DNA from: an uncultured Prevotellaceae bacterium
Lineage (GTDB): Bacteria; Bacteroidota; Bacteroidia; Bacteroidales; Bacteroidaceae
Direction: 5' to 3'
Length of the DNA: 64,000 nt
NCBI GenBank assembly: GCA_900316645.1
Contig: ONDP01000005.1
Location: forward strand, 1 to 64,000
Position numbers and translations under genes: made by a program
Notes under the pieces: generated by a model
Seen by the model: only the letters and a program-made list of their open reading frames with translations
Told to the model about the DNA's origin: nothing
The model's database searches: none
Shown: one piece after another, positions 42,229 through 51,123 of the stretch
How positions within the stretch are numbered: position 1 is the first letter of the stretch
Layout of the letters: the number at the start of each line of letters is the position of its first letter

Positions 42229-42776
42229 GAATCATTACAGGAAAATATAAAGGGCGCCACTTCGAGATTCCCCGTTCGTTCAAAGCCCGTCCTACTACGG
42301 ATTTTGCCAAGGAGAACATCTTCAACGTTCTCAATGGCTACATCGACTTTGAGGATGCTACCGCCCTCGACCTCTTCTCTGGTACAGGCAGCATCACCCT
42401 CGAACTCCTGTCAAGAGGATGCAGCCAAGTAGTCAGCGTGGAACAGGATCGAGACCATCACCATTTCATACAGGAATGTCTGAAAAAACTTTCTACCGTC
42501 AATTGTATTCCTATCCGTGGCGACGTCTTCCGTTTCGTCAAATCGTGCCATCAGCAGTTCGACTTTATCTTTGCCGACCCTCCTTACGCATTGAAAGAGC
42601 TGCCCCAGATTCCCGACCTTATCTTAGAGAAAAAACTGCTGAAAGAGAATGGAATCTTTGTCTTTGAACATGGAAAAGACAATGATTTCTCACAACACCC
42701 TCACTTTGTAGAGCACCGCCAGTATGGAAGCGTGAATTTCTCACTATTCAAAGCAACGGCGAAAGCAGGCGAGTGA
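42225..42776 (+). CDS. rsmD: 16S rRNA (guanine-966-N2)-methyltransferase RsmD
   Basis: A 183-aa SAM-dependent methyltransferase that modifies G966 of 16S rRNA. Motifs: MRIITGKYKGRHFEIP, RPTTDFAKENIFNVL, the SAM site ALDLFSGTGSITLELLSRG and catalytic FIFADPPYAL. Length normal. Its last 29 nt overlap the convergent cardiolipin synthase gene. Confidence 0.96.
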   Translation: MRIITGKYKGRHFEIPRSFKARPTTDFAKENIFNVLNGYIDFEDATALDLFSGTGSITLELLSRGCSQVVSVEQDRDHHHFIQECLKKLSTVNCIPIRGDVFRFVKSCHQQFDFIFADPPYALKELPQIPDLILEKKLLKENGIFVFEHGKDNDFSQHPHFVEHRQYGSVNFSLFKATAKAGE

Positions 42777-44190
42777 GACTTTCCCAAAGACGTTTCTTGA
42801 AAGAAGGATGAATGCGCTGGGGCAAGTCACTCAACAAGACAGACTGTTCCTGATCACGAAGGAACACATTGCGCATTCGGATAGCTACACCTTCGTCGTA
42901 AATAAAGGCATTGCCTTCGAAATTATTCTCGAACGAACGGAAATCAACATTCGTAGAACCACAGGTCACCATAGAATCGTCGCTGACCAATAGTTTTGAA
43001 TGCAGAAAACCTGCCTGATAAAGGTAAACTTTCACCCCAGCCTCATAAGCTTCACGCAGATAGGAACGCGAAGCCCAGTCAGTAAAACGCGCATCAGAAC
43101 GGCGAGGACAGATGATGCGCACATCCACACCAGCCCGAGCAGCCGTCTTGATAGCAAAGAGCACTGGTTCGTTAGGCAGGAAATAGGGTGTTTCTATATA
43201 GACATAGCGACGAGCAGCAAGAATGACACGCAGAAAGCCCTGCATGATTTCCGGATAGGGATTGGTCGGACCACTGGTCACTATCTGAGCCAGACAATTG
43301 TTGGCTATTGGTTGTTCGCTATTGGTGATGAGCTGTGAAGGATAATAAACACGATTGGTGATCAGGGTGCGGTCAACGAAATACCAGTCGATGAGGAAGG
43401 CACGCTGAAGACCATAGACGGCTCCGCCCGATATACGCAACATCGTATCACGCCAAGGCTGTTCACCAGTGCCTTTGACATAACGCAATGCAATATTCAT
43501 GCCTCCGATATATCCTACCTTTCCGTCAATAACTATCAGTTTCCGGTGGTTGCGATAATTCACCTTACTCGTGAATGAAGGGAAACGAACAGGCAGATAG
43601 GCTGCCACCTCAATTCCCTCTTCGCGCATATACTCAAAGAACTCATGCGACACTTTCCAACAACCCACATCGTCCACTATTACTCGCACCATCACTCCCT
43701 GTCGGGCCTTGTCAATCAGAGCGTCTGCCACCAGATAGCCCAGGGCATCGTCCTCGAAGATATACATATCTATATGGATATGATGCGTCGCCTTAGCGAT
43801 ATCTCTGAGCAACTCAGGGAAGAACGCATAGCCGTCAGTCATGATGTCAACCTGATTATCCTTGAAGGGCAACGAAAACGACTGATTGACAAAGAGATCG
43901 ACCAACTGTTTCTGTCGCTCTGGTATGCGCAGATTCTGCTGCTCGACAAATCCCAGCATCGAACGTTTCGTGAGCTGGTCAACAGAGCGCTGGCTAACCA
44001 GTCGCTCCTTGCGATGGTTGAGCCCGAAGAAAAGGTAGAACACCAAGCCCACTACAGGTAGGAAGATAATCACCAGTGCCCAGGCCATCGTCTTGGCAGG
44101 CTGACGATTGTCCATTATCACGTGGATGACCGCTATAGCGATAACAATCCACAGCAGAGACATTCCTAATATATATAGTAGCGAGTACAT
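42748..44190 (-). CDS. cls: Cardiolipin synthase
   Basis: A 480-aa phospholipase-D superfamily enzyme that makes cardiolipin from two phosphatidylglycerols. Two N-terminal membrane helices (about 1-45) and two HKD motifs: HRKLIVIDGKVGYIGGMN near 223 and HSKLLVSDDSMVTCGSTN near 398. Length and order match Cls. It lies 10 nt downstream of dnaG and is probably in the same transcript. Confidence 0.95.
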   Translation of the reverse strand: MYSLLYILGMSLLWIVIAIAVIHVIMDNRQPAKTMAWALVIIFLPVVGLVFYLFFGLNHRKERLVSQRSVDQLTKRSMLGFVEQQNLRIPERQKQLVDLFVNQSFSLPFKDNQVDIMTDGYAFFPELLRDIAKATHHIHIDMYIFEDDALGYLVADALIDKARQGVMVRVIVDDVGCWKVSHEFFEYMREEGIEVAAYLPVRFPSFTSKVNYRNHRKLIVIDGKVGYIGGMNIALRYVKGTGEQPWRDTMLRISGGAVYGLQRAFLIDWYFVDRTLITNRVYYPSQLITNSEQPIANNCLAQIVTSGPTNPYPEIMQGFLRVILAARRYVYIETPYFLPNEPVLFAIKTAARAGVDVRIICPRRSDARFTDWASRSYLREAYEAGVKVYLYQAGFLHSKLLVSDDSMVTCGSTNVDFRSFENNFEGNAFIYDEGVAIRMRNVFLRDQEQSVLLSDLPQRIHPSFKKRLWESLTRLLSPLL

Positions 44191-44200
44191 AAGTTATTGG

Positions 44201-46120
44201 TTAGCGACCCAGCATCTTGCCTATTTGGCGAAACAGTTCTGACGTCGACTGGTATTCTTCCATCAAATCCCTGATACGGGTCATATCTTTCTCTGTCTTC
44301 ATTTCGTTCATAACTTCCTTCATCCGGTTTTTGATATAGTTATAGCGGAAGTCAAGGATGAGGTGATCAACCATCTGGCGCAAGTCCTTCGGAGTCATCT
44401 CTTTCGCAAAGTTGCGACCCAGCTGATAATTATCCACTGCCATGCGATGGGCCAGTTGACTCATCTCCAAGTCGGGGTGTTGTGTGAAATATGTCTCGGC
44501 CTTGAAGCCATGGTCTTCTGAATGTTCGACTGCCTCCTGCAATACACGGTTGTAAAGGGGGTTGCTGAAGGAGAGTCCGTCGTTGCCGAAATCATAACTC
44601 ACATACTGAGCCACATTAAACCTCACCAAACCGGCATCCTCAGTATCTTCGTCCACTATCACCATTTCACCATGACGGATAATCTGCTGGATAATCATTC
44701 GTTCCACCTCAGTAGCCTGCTCTTGCACAGAATGCAGTCCGATAGGCTCCTGCTGAGCAGGGGCTCCGCCTTGTTGGCGAGCCTGCCTTTCCTCTTCCTT
44801 CGCCTGTGCCTCTTTATCTCCGGCAATATACTTGTTTGCCTGCGAAACCAGCGTCCTTTCATCAATATTCAGTCGCTGGGCAGTATCTTTAAGGAACAGT
44901 TGGCGCTCCACATTATCAGGAATGACACTCACTGAACGGACAATACTGTTAATCGCTTCTGCCCGTTTGATGGGGTCCTTCACTCCCTTCAGCAACAGGT
45001 CGGTCTTAAACTGGATGAAGTCTGTCTGATGTTCTTCAATATACTTACGAAATTCCTCAGCAGAATGTTTACGGGAGAAGGAGTCTGGGTCGTCACCGTC
45101 AGGCAACAACAACACTTTCACCTTCATACCTTCCTGCAACAGCATGTCCGTACCACGCATAGCAGCATGGATACCAGCTTCATCACCATCATAGAGCAAG
45201 GTGATGTTCTGGGTAAAGCGATGCAACAATCGTATCTGATAAACGGAAAGAGCCGTTCCCGAGTTGGCTACCACATTCTCGATGCCACACTGGTGCATGG
45301 CTATCACATCAGTATAGCCCTCCACCATATAGACCCGCTCTTCCTTCGCTATTGCTTTCTTGGCTTGATAAATACCATAGAGCTCGCGTTCCTTATGATA
45401 AATTTCCGAGTCGGGCGAATTGACGTATTTCTGTTGCACACCCTTTGTTGCTGCATCGAGTTTACGACCTCCAAAGGCCACCACTTTACCACTGACGTTC
45501 AGCCAAGGAAAGATGGCACGCCCTGCAAAACGGTCGTATATACCTCTTTCATTCTCTATGCACAAGCCTGTCTTCAACAAGAACTCATCCTTATATCCTT
45601 TGCGTCTGGCCTCGTTAACCAGTGCTTCGCGCTTGCTGAGAGCAAAACCCAACTGGAATTTCTCGATGATGTCGTCACGAATACCACGACTTCGGAAATA
45701 CTGCTTGCCGATGGCCTGACCATCGACATCATGCTTCAGAATCTCATGGAAATACTGGCAGGCCCACTCGTTGACAATAAACATTGACTCACGGTCCGAC
45801 TGTTCTTTCTTTTCTTCTTCAGAGAGCTCGCGTTCCTCTATTTCAATATTGTATTTCTTGGCCAACCAGCGCAATGCCTCGGGATAGGTAATCTGTTCAT
45901 GTTTCATGAGGAAATTGACAGCATTACCACCCTCGCCACAGGCAAAGCAATGACAAATCTGTTTAGACGGCGACACCATAAAGGAAGGAGTCTTATCGTC
46001 GTGGAAAGGACACAACCCCTTATAGTTAACCCCCGCCTTACGGAGGTTCACAAATTCGCCTACCACATCAACGATGTTGGTTGCATCCATAATCTTGTCT
46101 ATTGTCGCCCTATCAATCAT
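44201..46120 (-). CDS. dnaG: DNA primase
   Basis: A 639-aa primase that lays RNA primers for replication. Zinc-finger domain CPFHDDKTPSF...CHCFACGEGGN (about 38-65), catalytic TOPRIM core with VYMVEGYTDVIAMHQCG, TLLYDGDEAGIHAAMRG and LPDGDDPDSF, and a C-terminal helicase-interaction domain (about 450-639). ATG 46120 (MIDRATIDKIMDATNIVDVVGEF) matches the family start; the frame's earlier ATG at 46156 is upstream of the promoter. A -7 box ends 5 nt before this ATG, so the mRNA is nearly leaderless. Confidence 0.97.
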   Translation of the reverse strand: MIDRATIDKIMDATNIVDVVGEFVNLRKAGVNYKGLCPFHDDKTPSFMVSPSKQICHCFACGEGGNAVNFLMKHEQITYPEALRWLAKKYNIEIEERELSEEEKKEQSDRESMFIVNEWACQYFHEILKHDVDGQAIGKQYFRSRGIRDDIIEKFQLGFALSKREALVNEARRKGYKDEFLLKTGLCIENERGIYDRFAGRAIFPWLNVSGKVVAFGGRKLDAATKGVQQKYVNSPDSEIYHKERELYGIYQAKKAIAKEERVYMVEGYTDVIAMHQCGIENVVANSGTALSVYQIRLLHRFTQNITLLYDGDEAGIHAAMRGTDMLLQEGMKVKVLLLPDGDDPDSFSRKHSAEEFRKYIEEHQTDFIQFKTDLLLKGVKDPIKRAEAINSIVRSVSVIPDNVERQLFLKDTAQRLNIDERTLVSQANKYIAGDKEAQAKEEERQARQQGGAPAQQEPIGLHSVQEQATEVERMIIQQIIRHGEMVIVDEDTEDAGLVRFNVAQYVSYDFGNDGLSFSNPLYNRVLQEAVEHSEDHGFKAETYFTQHPDLEMSQLAHRMAVDNYQLGRNFAKEMTPKDLRQMVDHLILDFRYNYIKNRMKEVMNEMKTEKDMTRIRDLMEEYQSTSELFRQIGKMLGR

Positions 46121-46125
46121 GACTG

Positions 46126-46133
46126 CAAAATTA
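46126..46133 (-). promoter_or_regulatory. -7 box for dnaG-cls
   Basis: TAATTTTG on the minus strand, 5 nt from the dnaG start codon. Confidence 0.55.
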
Positions 46134-46226
46134 ATAATAAGAAAGAAAAGAACCAAATTTTATTTGCACAAAACACAAGAAATGTGCACGTTTGACTGAG
46201 GTTTGTGCAATTTTTATGAATTTTGC

Positions 46227-46257
46227 TTTGCCAAACGGTAAAAAAACACTACCTTTG
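46227..46257 (+). promoter_or_regulatory. Promoter of the ETF operon
   Basis: TTTG (46227-46230) and TACCTTTG (46250-46257), 19 nt apart, with a leader of about 36 nt. Confidence 0.75.
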
Positions 46258-46297
46258 CACCCGATTTGAAATTTCAATATTATACATTATTAATAAT

Positions 46298-48133
46298 ATG
46301 GCTTTAAAGATTGTTGTGCTGGCCAAACAAGTGCCAGACACCCGTAATGTGGGTAAGGATGCTATGACTGCCGAAGGAACGGTAAACCGTGCTGCCCTAC
46401 CCGCTATCTTCAATCCAGAAGATTTGAATGCTTTGGAACAGGCTCTTCGCTTGAAAGAGCAGAATCCTGGCTCAACAGTAGGAATCCTCACGATGGGTCC
46501 TCCACGTGCAGGTGAAATCATCCGTCAGGGACTTTATCGTGGCGCAGATACCGGTTGGCTGCTCACCGACCGTCTCTTCGCTGGTGCTGATACCCTCGCT
46601 ACCTCTTACGCTTTGGCTACTGCCATCAAGAAGATTGGCGACGTAGATATCGTGATTGGTGGTCGCCAGGCTATCGATGGTGATACTGCACAGGTTGGTC
46701 CTCAGGTAGCTCAGAAATTGGGGCTCAACCAGGTAACATACGCTGAGGAAGTGCTCTCAGTGAAGGATGGAAAGGCTACCATCAAGCGTGTTATCGACGG
46801 TGGTGTGGAGACTGTTGAGGCTCCACTGCCCGTAGTGATTACCGTTAATGGAAGCGCTGCTCCCTGTCGTCCTCAGAATGCTAAGCTGGTAATGAAGTAC
46901 AAGCGTGCTACTTGTCCTATGGAACGTCCTGCCGAAGGTACTCCATACGACTATCTGTATGAGGAGCGTCCTGAGCTGAACCTTAATCAGTGGAGCGTTG
47001 CCGATGTGGACGGTGATGTGAACCAGTGTGGTCTGAGTGGCTCACCCACGAAGGTGAAGGCCATCAAGAACATTGTGTTCCAGGCTAAGGAGTCGAAAAC
47101 TTTGACGGCTTCTGATGCTGATTTTGTATATTGCGAAATAGAAGGTACTCAGGTACAGGAAGTATCTCAGGAGCTGCTGACCAAGGGTCGCAAGCTCGCC
47201 AATGAACTGAAGGTGGAGCTTCACGCCGTTGTTGCTGGTACAGGCATCAAGGGCAAAGTGGAGGATCAGATCCTGCCTTATGGTGTCGACAAACTGTTTG
47301 TCTTCGACGGTAAGGACCTGTTCCCTTACACCTCAGCTCCCCACACTGATATTCTCGTCAACCTCTTCAAGGAGGAGCAGCCTCAGATCTGTCTGATGGG
47401 TGCTACTGTCATCGGTCGCGACCTCGGTCCTCGTGTGTCATCATCACTGACCTCCGGTCTGACAGCCGACTGCACAGAGCTGGAGATTGGTCCTTTCGAG
47501 GACAAAAAGAATAATAAGGTATATGAGAATCTGCTCTATCAGATTCGTCCTGCCTTCGGTGGTAACATCGTGGCTACCATCGTAAACCCCGACCACCGTC
47601 CTCAGATGGCTACTGTACGCTCTGGCGTAATGCAGAAGGCTATCTACGAGGGTAAGGCTAAAAACGAGGTTGTTTATCCTGAGGTTTCGAAGTATGTGAG
47701 TCCTGAGGCTTTCGTCGTGAAGGTACTCGACCACCACGTAGAGGCTGCCAAGCACAACCTGAAGGGTGCGCCCATCGTGGTTGCTGGTGGTTACGGCATG
47801 GGGTCGAAGGAGAACTTCGACATGCTGTTCCAGTTGGCAAAGGTGCTGCATGGCGAGGTAGGTGGTTCTCGTGCCGCTGTTGACGCAGGCTGGTTGGATC
47901 ACGATCGTCAGATTGGTCAGACAGGTGTTACCGTTCACCCCAAGGTGTACATCGCCTGTGGTATCTCTGGACAGATTCAGCATATCGCTGGTATGCAGGA
48001 CTCTGGTATCATCATCTCTGTCAACAGCGACCCCGATGCGCCTATCAACCGCATTGCCGACTACGTGATTGTTGGCACTGTTGAGGAGGTTGTACCTAAG
48101 CTGATAAAGTATTACAAGCAGAACTCAAAGTAA
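46298..48133 (+). CDS. Fused electron transfer flavoprotein beta-alpha (FixA-FixB)
   Basis: A 611-aa chain combining both ETF subunits, which pass electrons from acyl-CoA dehydrogenase to the quinone pool or a bifurcating partner. Residues 1-275 are ETF-beta (ALKIVVLAKQVPDTRN, VIGGRQAIDGDTAQVGPQVAQKLG); residues 276-611 are ETF-alpha (VYCEIEGTQVQEVSQELLTKGRKLA, GATVIGRDLGPRVSSSLTSGLTADCTELE, FAD-binding VAGGYGMGSKENFDML and ACGISGQIQHIAGM). In Bacteroidetes these are usually separate genes. The join at 47120-47125 (TASDAD|FVYCE) lacks the usual ETF-beta C-terminal tail and the ETF-alpha start, so it looks like an in-frame deletion. Confidence 0.88.
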   Translation: MALKIVVLAKQVPDTRNVGKDAMTAEGTVNRAALPAIFNPEDLNALEQALRLKEQNPGSTVGILTMGPPRAGEIIRQGLYRGADTGWLLTDRLFAGADTLATSYALATAIKKIGDVDIVIGGRQAIDGDTAQVGPQVAQKLGLNQVTYAEEVLSVKDGKATIKRVIDGGVETVEAPLPVVITVNGSAAPCRPQNAKLVMKYKRATCPMERPAEGTPYDYLYEERPELNLNQWSVADVDGDVNQCGLSGSPTKVKAIKNIVFQAKESKTLTASDADFVYCEIEGTQVQEVSQELLTKGRKLANELKVELHAVVAGTGIKGKVEDQILPYGVDKLFVFDGKDLFPYTSAPHTDILVNLFKEEQPQICLMGATVIGRDLGPRVSSSLTSGLTADCTELEIGPFEDKKNNKVYENLLYQIRPAFGGNIVATIVNPDHRPQMATVRSGVMQKAIYEGKAKNEVVYPEVSKYVSPEAFVVKVLDHHVEAAKHNLKGAPIVVAGGYGMGSKENFDMLFQLAKVLHGEVGGSRAAVDAGWLDHDRQIGQTGVTVHPKVYIACGISGQIQHIAGMQDSGIIISVNSDPDAPINRIADYVIVGTVEEVVPKLIKYYKQNSK

Positions 48134-48312
48134 TGGAAAAGAGAAAGGTGTGGCGAATAGCCAATGGTTTAGTAGCGCTGGCAGCATTTGCATTCAGCAT
48201 TTTTTGCTTTTGTAATAACCAGCTAAAAACTGGCATTGCCTATGCACTACTTACCGTAACGTGTTCTATAAACTACATCTTATCAAGAAAGATTGAAAAT
48301 AACAAAGAATAA
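48133..48312 (+). CDS. 59-aa membrane protein between ETF and acyl-CoA dehydrogenase
   Basis: The frame starts within the ETF stop codon (TAATG) and ends 2 nt before the next ATG. It encodes a basic start (MEKRKVWRIANG), a first hydrophobic helix (LVALAAFAFSIFCFC), a short NNQLK loop, a second hydrophobic stretch (GIAYALLTVTCSINYIL) and a charged tail (SRKIENNKE). The tight stop-start coupling on both sides is strong evidence that it is translated. No family recognised. It is AT-richer than both neighbours. Confidence 0.7.
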   Translation: MEKRKVWRIANGLVALAAFAFSIFCFCNNQLKTGIAYALLTVTCSINYILSRKIENNKE

Positions 48313-48314
48313 TT

Positions 48315-49953
48315 ATGGCAAATTATTATAGCGATCATCCTGAGATCGGGTTCTACTTGAACCACCCCCTGATGGCTCGTATCGTTGAGCTGAAAGAAAA
48401 GGGTTTCGGCTGCTAACATCATCGAGCCAAACTCTGAGAGCGTTGACCTCGAAGGTCCGCACCTTGAGAACGGTCGTATGATTTACGCCTCTAAGACATA
48501 CGAGAACCTCGACGCTACCCGTAAGGCTGGTCTGTGGGGTGTAAGTATGCCTCGCCGTTACGGCGGTCTGAACCTGCCTAACGCTATCTTCTCTATGCTC
48601 TCTGAGATGATTTCAGCTGCTGATGCTGGTTTCCAGAATATCTGGAGCTTGCAGAGCTGTATCGACACTCTGTATGAGTTTGGTAGCGAGGAGCAGCGCC
48701 AGAAGTACATCCCCCGCGTTTGCGCCGGTGAGGGTATGTCAATGGACTTGACTGAGCCTGATGCCGGTTCTGACTTGCAGCGCGTGATGCTGAAGGCTAC
48801 CTTCGACGAGAAGGAGAACTGCTGGCGCCTGAACGGTGTGAAGCGTTTCATTACCAACGGTGACAGCGACATCCACCTCGTGCTGGCTCGTTCGGAAGAA
48901 GGCACGAAGGACGGACGTGGTCTATCTATGTTCATCTACGACAAGCGCCAGGGTGGTGTCAACGTACGTCACATCGAGCACAAACTTGGTATCCACGGTT
49001 CACCCACTTGTGAGCTCACCTATAAGAACGCTAAGGCAGAACTTTGCGGAAGTACCCGCTTAGGTCTGATCAAGTATGTGATGGCTCTGATGAACGGTGC
49101 CCGTCTGGGTATCGCCGCTCAGAGTGTAGGTGTTGAGCAGGAGGCTTACAACGAGGGTCTGGCATATGCCAAAGAGCGTCAGCAGTTTGGTGATAAGATC
49201 ATCAATTTCCCCGCAGTCTATGACATGCTCTCTCGCATGAAGGCCAAACTCGATGCTGGTCGTTCACTGCTCTACGAGACAGCCTGCTACGTAGATGTTT
49301 ACAAGTGTCTTGAGGATATTGAGCGCGACCGCAAGCTCACTCCCGAGGAGAAGCAGGAGTTGAAGAAGTATCAGCGCTTGGCTGATGCCTTCACCCCACT
49401 GGCCAAGGGTATGAACTCTGAGTATGCCAACCAGAATGCCTACGATGCCATCAGCATCCACGGTGGTTCAGGTTTCATCATGGAGTACAAGAGCCAGCGT
49501 TTGTTCCGCGACGCCCGTATCTTCTCTATCTACGAGGGTACCACTCAGTTGCAGGTTGTTGCAGCTATCCGCTACATCACCAACGGCACCATGCTGAACA
49601 ATATCAAGGATATGCTCACAGCTCTGCCTGCTGATGCCAATGCCGCTCTGAAGGCTCGCGTCGAGAAGCTGATTCCCGTTTACGAAGAGGCTCTTGCTAA
49701 CGTGAAGGCACTGGATAATCAGGATGCACAGGACTTCCTTGCCCGCCGTCTATACGACATGACTGCCGAGATCGTAATGAGCCTACTCATCATCCGCGAT
49801 GCCAGCAAGGCACCAGAGCTCTTTGAGAAGAGTGCCAACGTTTATGTTCGCATGACCGAGGAAGATGTATTCGGTAAGAGTGCTTACATCAAGGCCTTCC
49901 AGGTTTCTGACCTCGACAACTTCAAGGCAAACGAAGAGGAAGCTGAGGCTTAA
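48315..49953 (+). pseudogene. Acyl-CoA dehydrogenase, frame disrupted near the N-terminus
   Basis: Starts as MANYYSDHPEIGFYLNHPLM...KEKGF, then hits TAA at 48414-48416. The family sequence resumes in another frame from 48412 (ANIIEPNSESVDLEGPHLENGR) and runs intact to 49953. Flavin and substrate motifs are present downstream (MSMDLTEPDAGSDLQ, FITNGDSDIH, IHGGSGFIMEY, SIYEGTTQLQ). Compared with homologues as I recall them, about 30 codons are missing at 48405-48412 in addition to the shift. A shorter product could start at ATG 48478 but would lack N-terminal helices. This may be a true lesion or a sequence/assembly error. Confidence 0.8.
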
Positions 49954-49974
49954 TCTCAAGTTAACCCTATACTC

Positions 49975-50011
49975 AAGGAGGCCCAAGCGCTATGCTTAGG
50001 TCTCCTTTTTT
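49975..50011 (+). terminator. Terminator after the acyl-CoA dehydrogenase
   Basis: A 9-bp stem (AAGGAGGCC with GGTCTCCTT, one G-T pair), loop with its own AAGC/GCTT mini-stem, then six T. Confidence 0.8.
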
Positions 50012-50062
50012 GTTCGTCATTATTTTTAGAAAATAAAATGATGTGTTTTGAGAATTTGTTAT

Positions 50063-50152
50063 TATCTTTGCAGTTAAACAACAAGTCTGAATGAAGGCTC
50101 AAAAACGATTGATGTTTCGTGAATCCGATGGGTCAACGTGACTCATCGGATT
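50063..50152 (+). ncRNA. Candidate small transcript (orphan promoter plus hairpin)
   Basis: TATCTTTG (50063-50070) starts a plus-strand unit with no gene downstream on that strand. About 45 nt further a strong hairpin begins (AATCCGATG...CATCGGATT, 50122-50152, with an inner GTCA/TGAC stem) that would close a transcript of about 75 nt. It contains a 16-codon frame (50091-50141, MKAQKRLMFRESDGST). The hairpin also overlaps the stop codon of the opposing BASS gene and may serve as its terminator. Confidence 0.4.
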
Positions 50153-51077
50153 ATTCATTCATGCTATACACCTTTGCTACCAGCGCACCACTGATGTTAT
50201 GCCATACACTGAAAATGGCTCCCGGGATGGCTGCCATCGGATAGGTCGAGAAATGAATCGTGGCCAACGATGTGGCAAGACCGGAGTTCTGCATACCCAC
50301 CTCGACAGAGATGGCAGACCGCTTGGCATGGGTAAGTCGGAGCAAATAGCCAAGACAATAGCCTGTGCCCAAACCACAGAGATTGTGCAAAATAACTACC
50401 AATACGACGATGGTGCCGCCTGTCAAGAGTTTCGAGGCATTATGTCCTACGATAATAGCCACCAACGAGGCTATCATCAACGACGAGAAAGCAGGCAGAT
50501 ATGCTACAGCGCGTTTGGTAAAATGAGGCAGGAAGTGCTGAATCAGGAAACCTCCGATAATGGGGACTATCACCACATAAACGATAGACAGCAACATACC
50601 TACAGCATCGACATCGACAAACGTGTCTGCCATCAGCCACGTCAGCGAGGGTGTCAGCAATGGTGCCAGGACTGTGCTGGTAGCCGTCATTCCCACTGAT
50701 AACGCCAAATCGCCCTTGGCAAGATAGGTTATCACATTCGAAGCCGTACCACCTGGACAACAGCCCACGAGAATCACGCCTAATGCCAAATCGGGTGGCA
50801 ACGCAAAAGCCTTGGTCAGACACCATGCCAGAAGAGGCATGATAGTAAACTGCGCCAGACATCCTATCAGCACATCTTTCGGCCGAGTGAACACTATACG
50901 GAAGTCTTTAGGATTCAGCGTCAAACCCATTCCAAACATAATCAATCCCAACATTGGATTGATAACCCAAGTCCCTACTGAAGCGAACGGGGCAGGCACC
51001 AGCAATGCCAAAATTGCCAGCACCAAGACCAATGCTCCCATCCAACGGGAAATAAAATCACATATCTTTTTCATCAT
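50151..51077 (-). CDS. Bile acid:sodium symporter (BASS) family transporter
   Basis: A 308-aa membrane protein with about ten helices. Family motifs: NPMLGLIMFGMGLTLNPKDF, GCCPGGTASNVITYLAKGDLALSVGMTATSTVLAPLLTP and VEVGMQNSGLATSLA. BASS proteins import organic anions with sodium; bacterial substrates vary (bile acids, pantoate, keto acids), and the substrate here is unknown. Divergent from mutY with promoters only 14 nt apart. Confidence 0.92.
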   Translation of the reverse strand: MMKKICDFISRWMGALVLVLAILALLVPAPFASVGTWVINPMLGLIMFGMGLTLNPKDFRIVFTRPKDVLIGCLAQFTIMPLLAWCLTKAFALPPDLALGVILVGCCPGGTASNVITYLAKGDLALSVGMTATSTVLAPLLTPSLTWLMADTFVDVDAVGMLLSIVYVVIVPIIGGFLIQHFLPHFTKRAVAYLPAFSSLMIASLVAIIVGHNASKLLTGGTIVVLVVILHNLCGLGTGYCLGYLLRLTHAKRSAISVEVGMQNSGLATSLATIHFSTYPMAAIPGAIFSVWHNISGALVAKVYSMNE

Positions 51078-51085
51078 TTCGGGTG

Positions 51086-51093
51086 CAAAGATA
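51086..51093 (-). promoter_or_regulatory. -7 box for the BASS transporter
   Basis: TATCTTTG on the minus strand, 8 nt from the start codon. It overlaps the region of the mutY promoter, so the two may compete. Confidence 0.65.
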
Positions 51094-51107
51094 CGAAAAA
51101 AAATTCA

Positions 51108-51115
51108 TACCTTTG
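51108..51115 (+). promoter_or_regulatory. -7 box for mutY-purN
   Basis: TACCTTTG, 8 nt before ATG 51124. Confidence 0.65.
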
Positions 51116-51123
51116 CATCCTGA

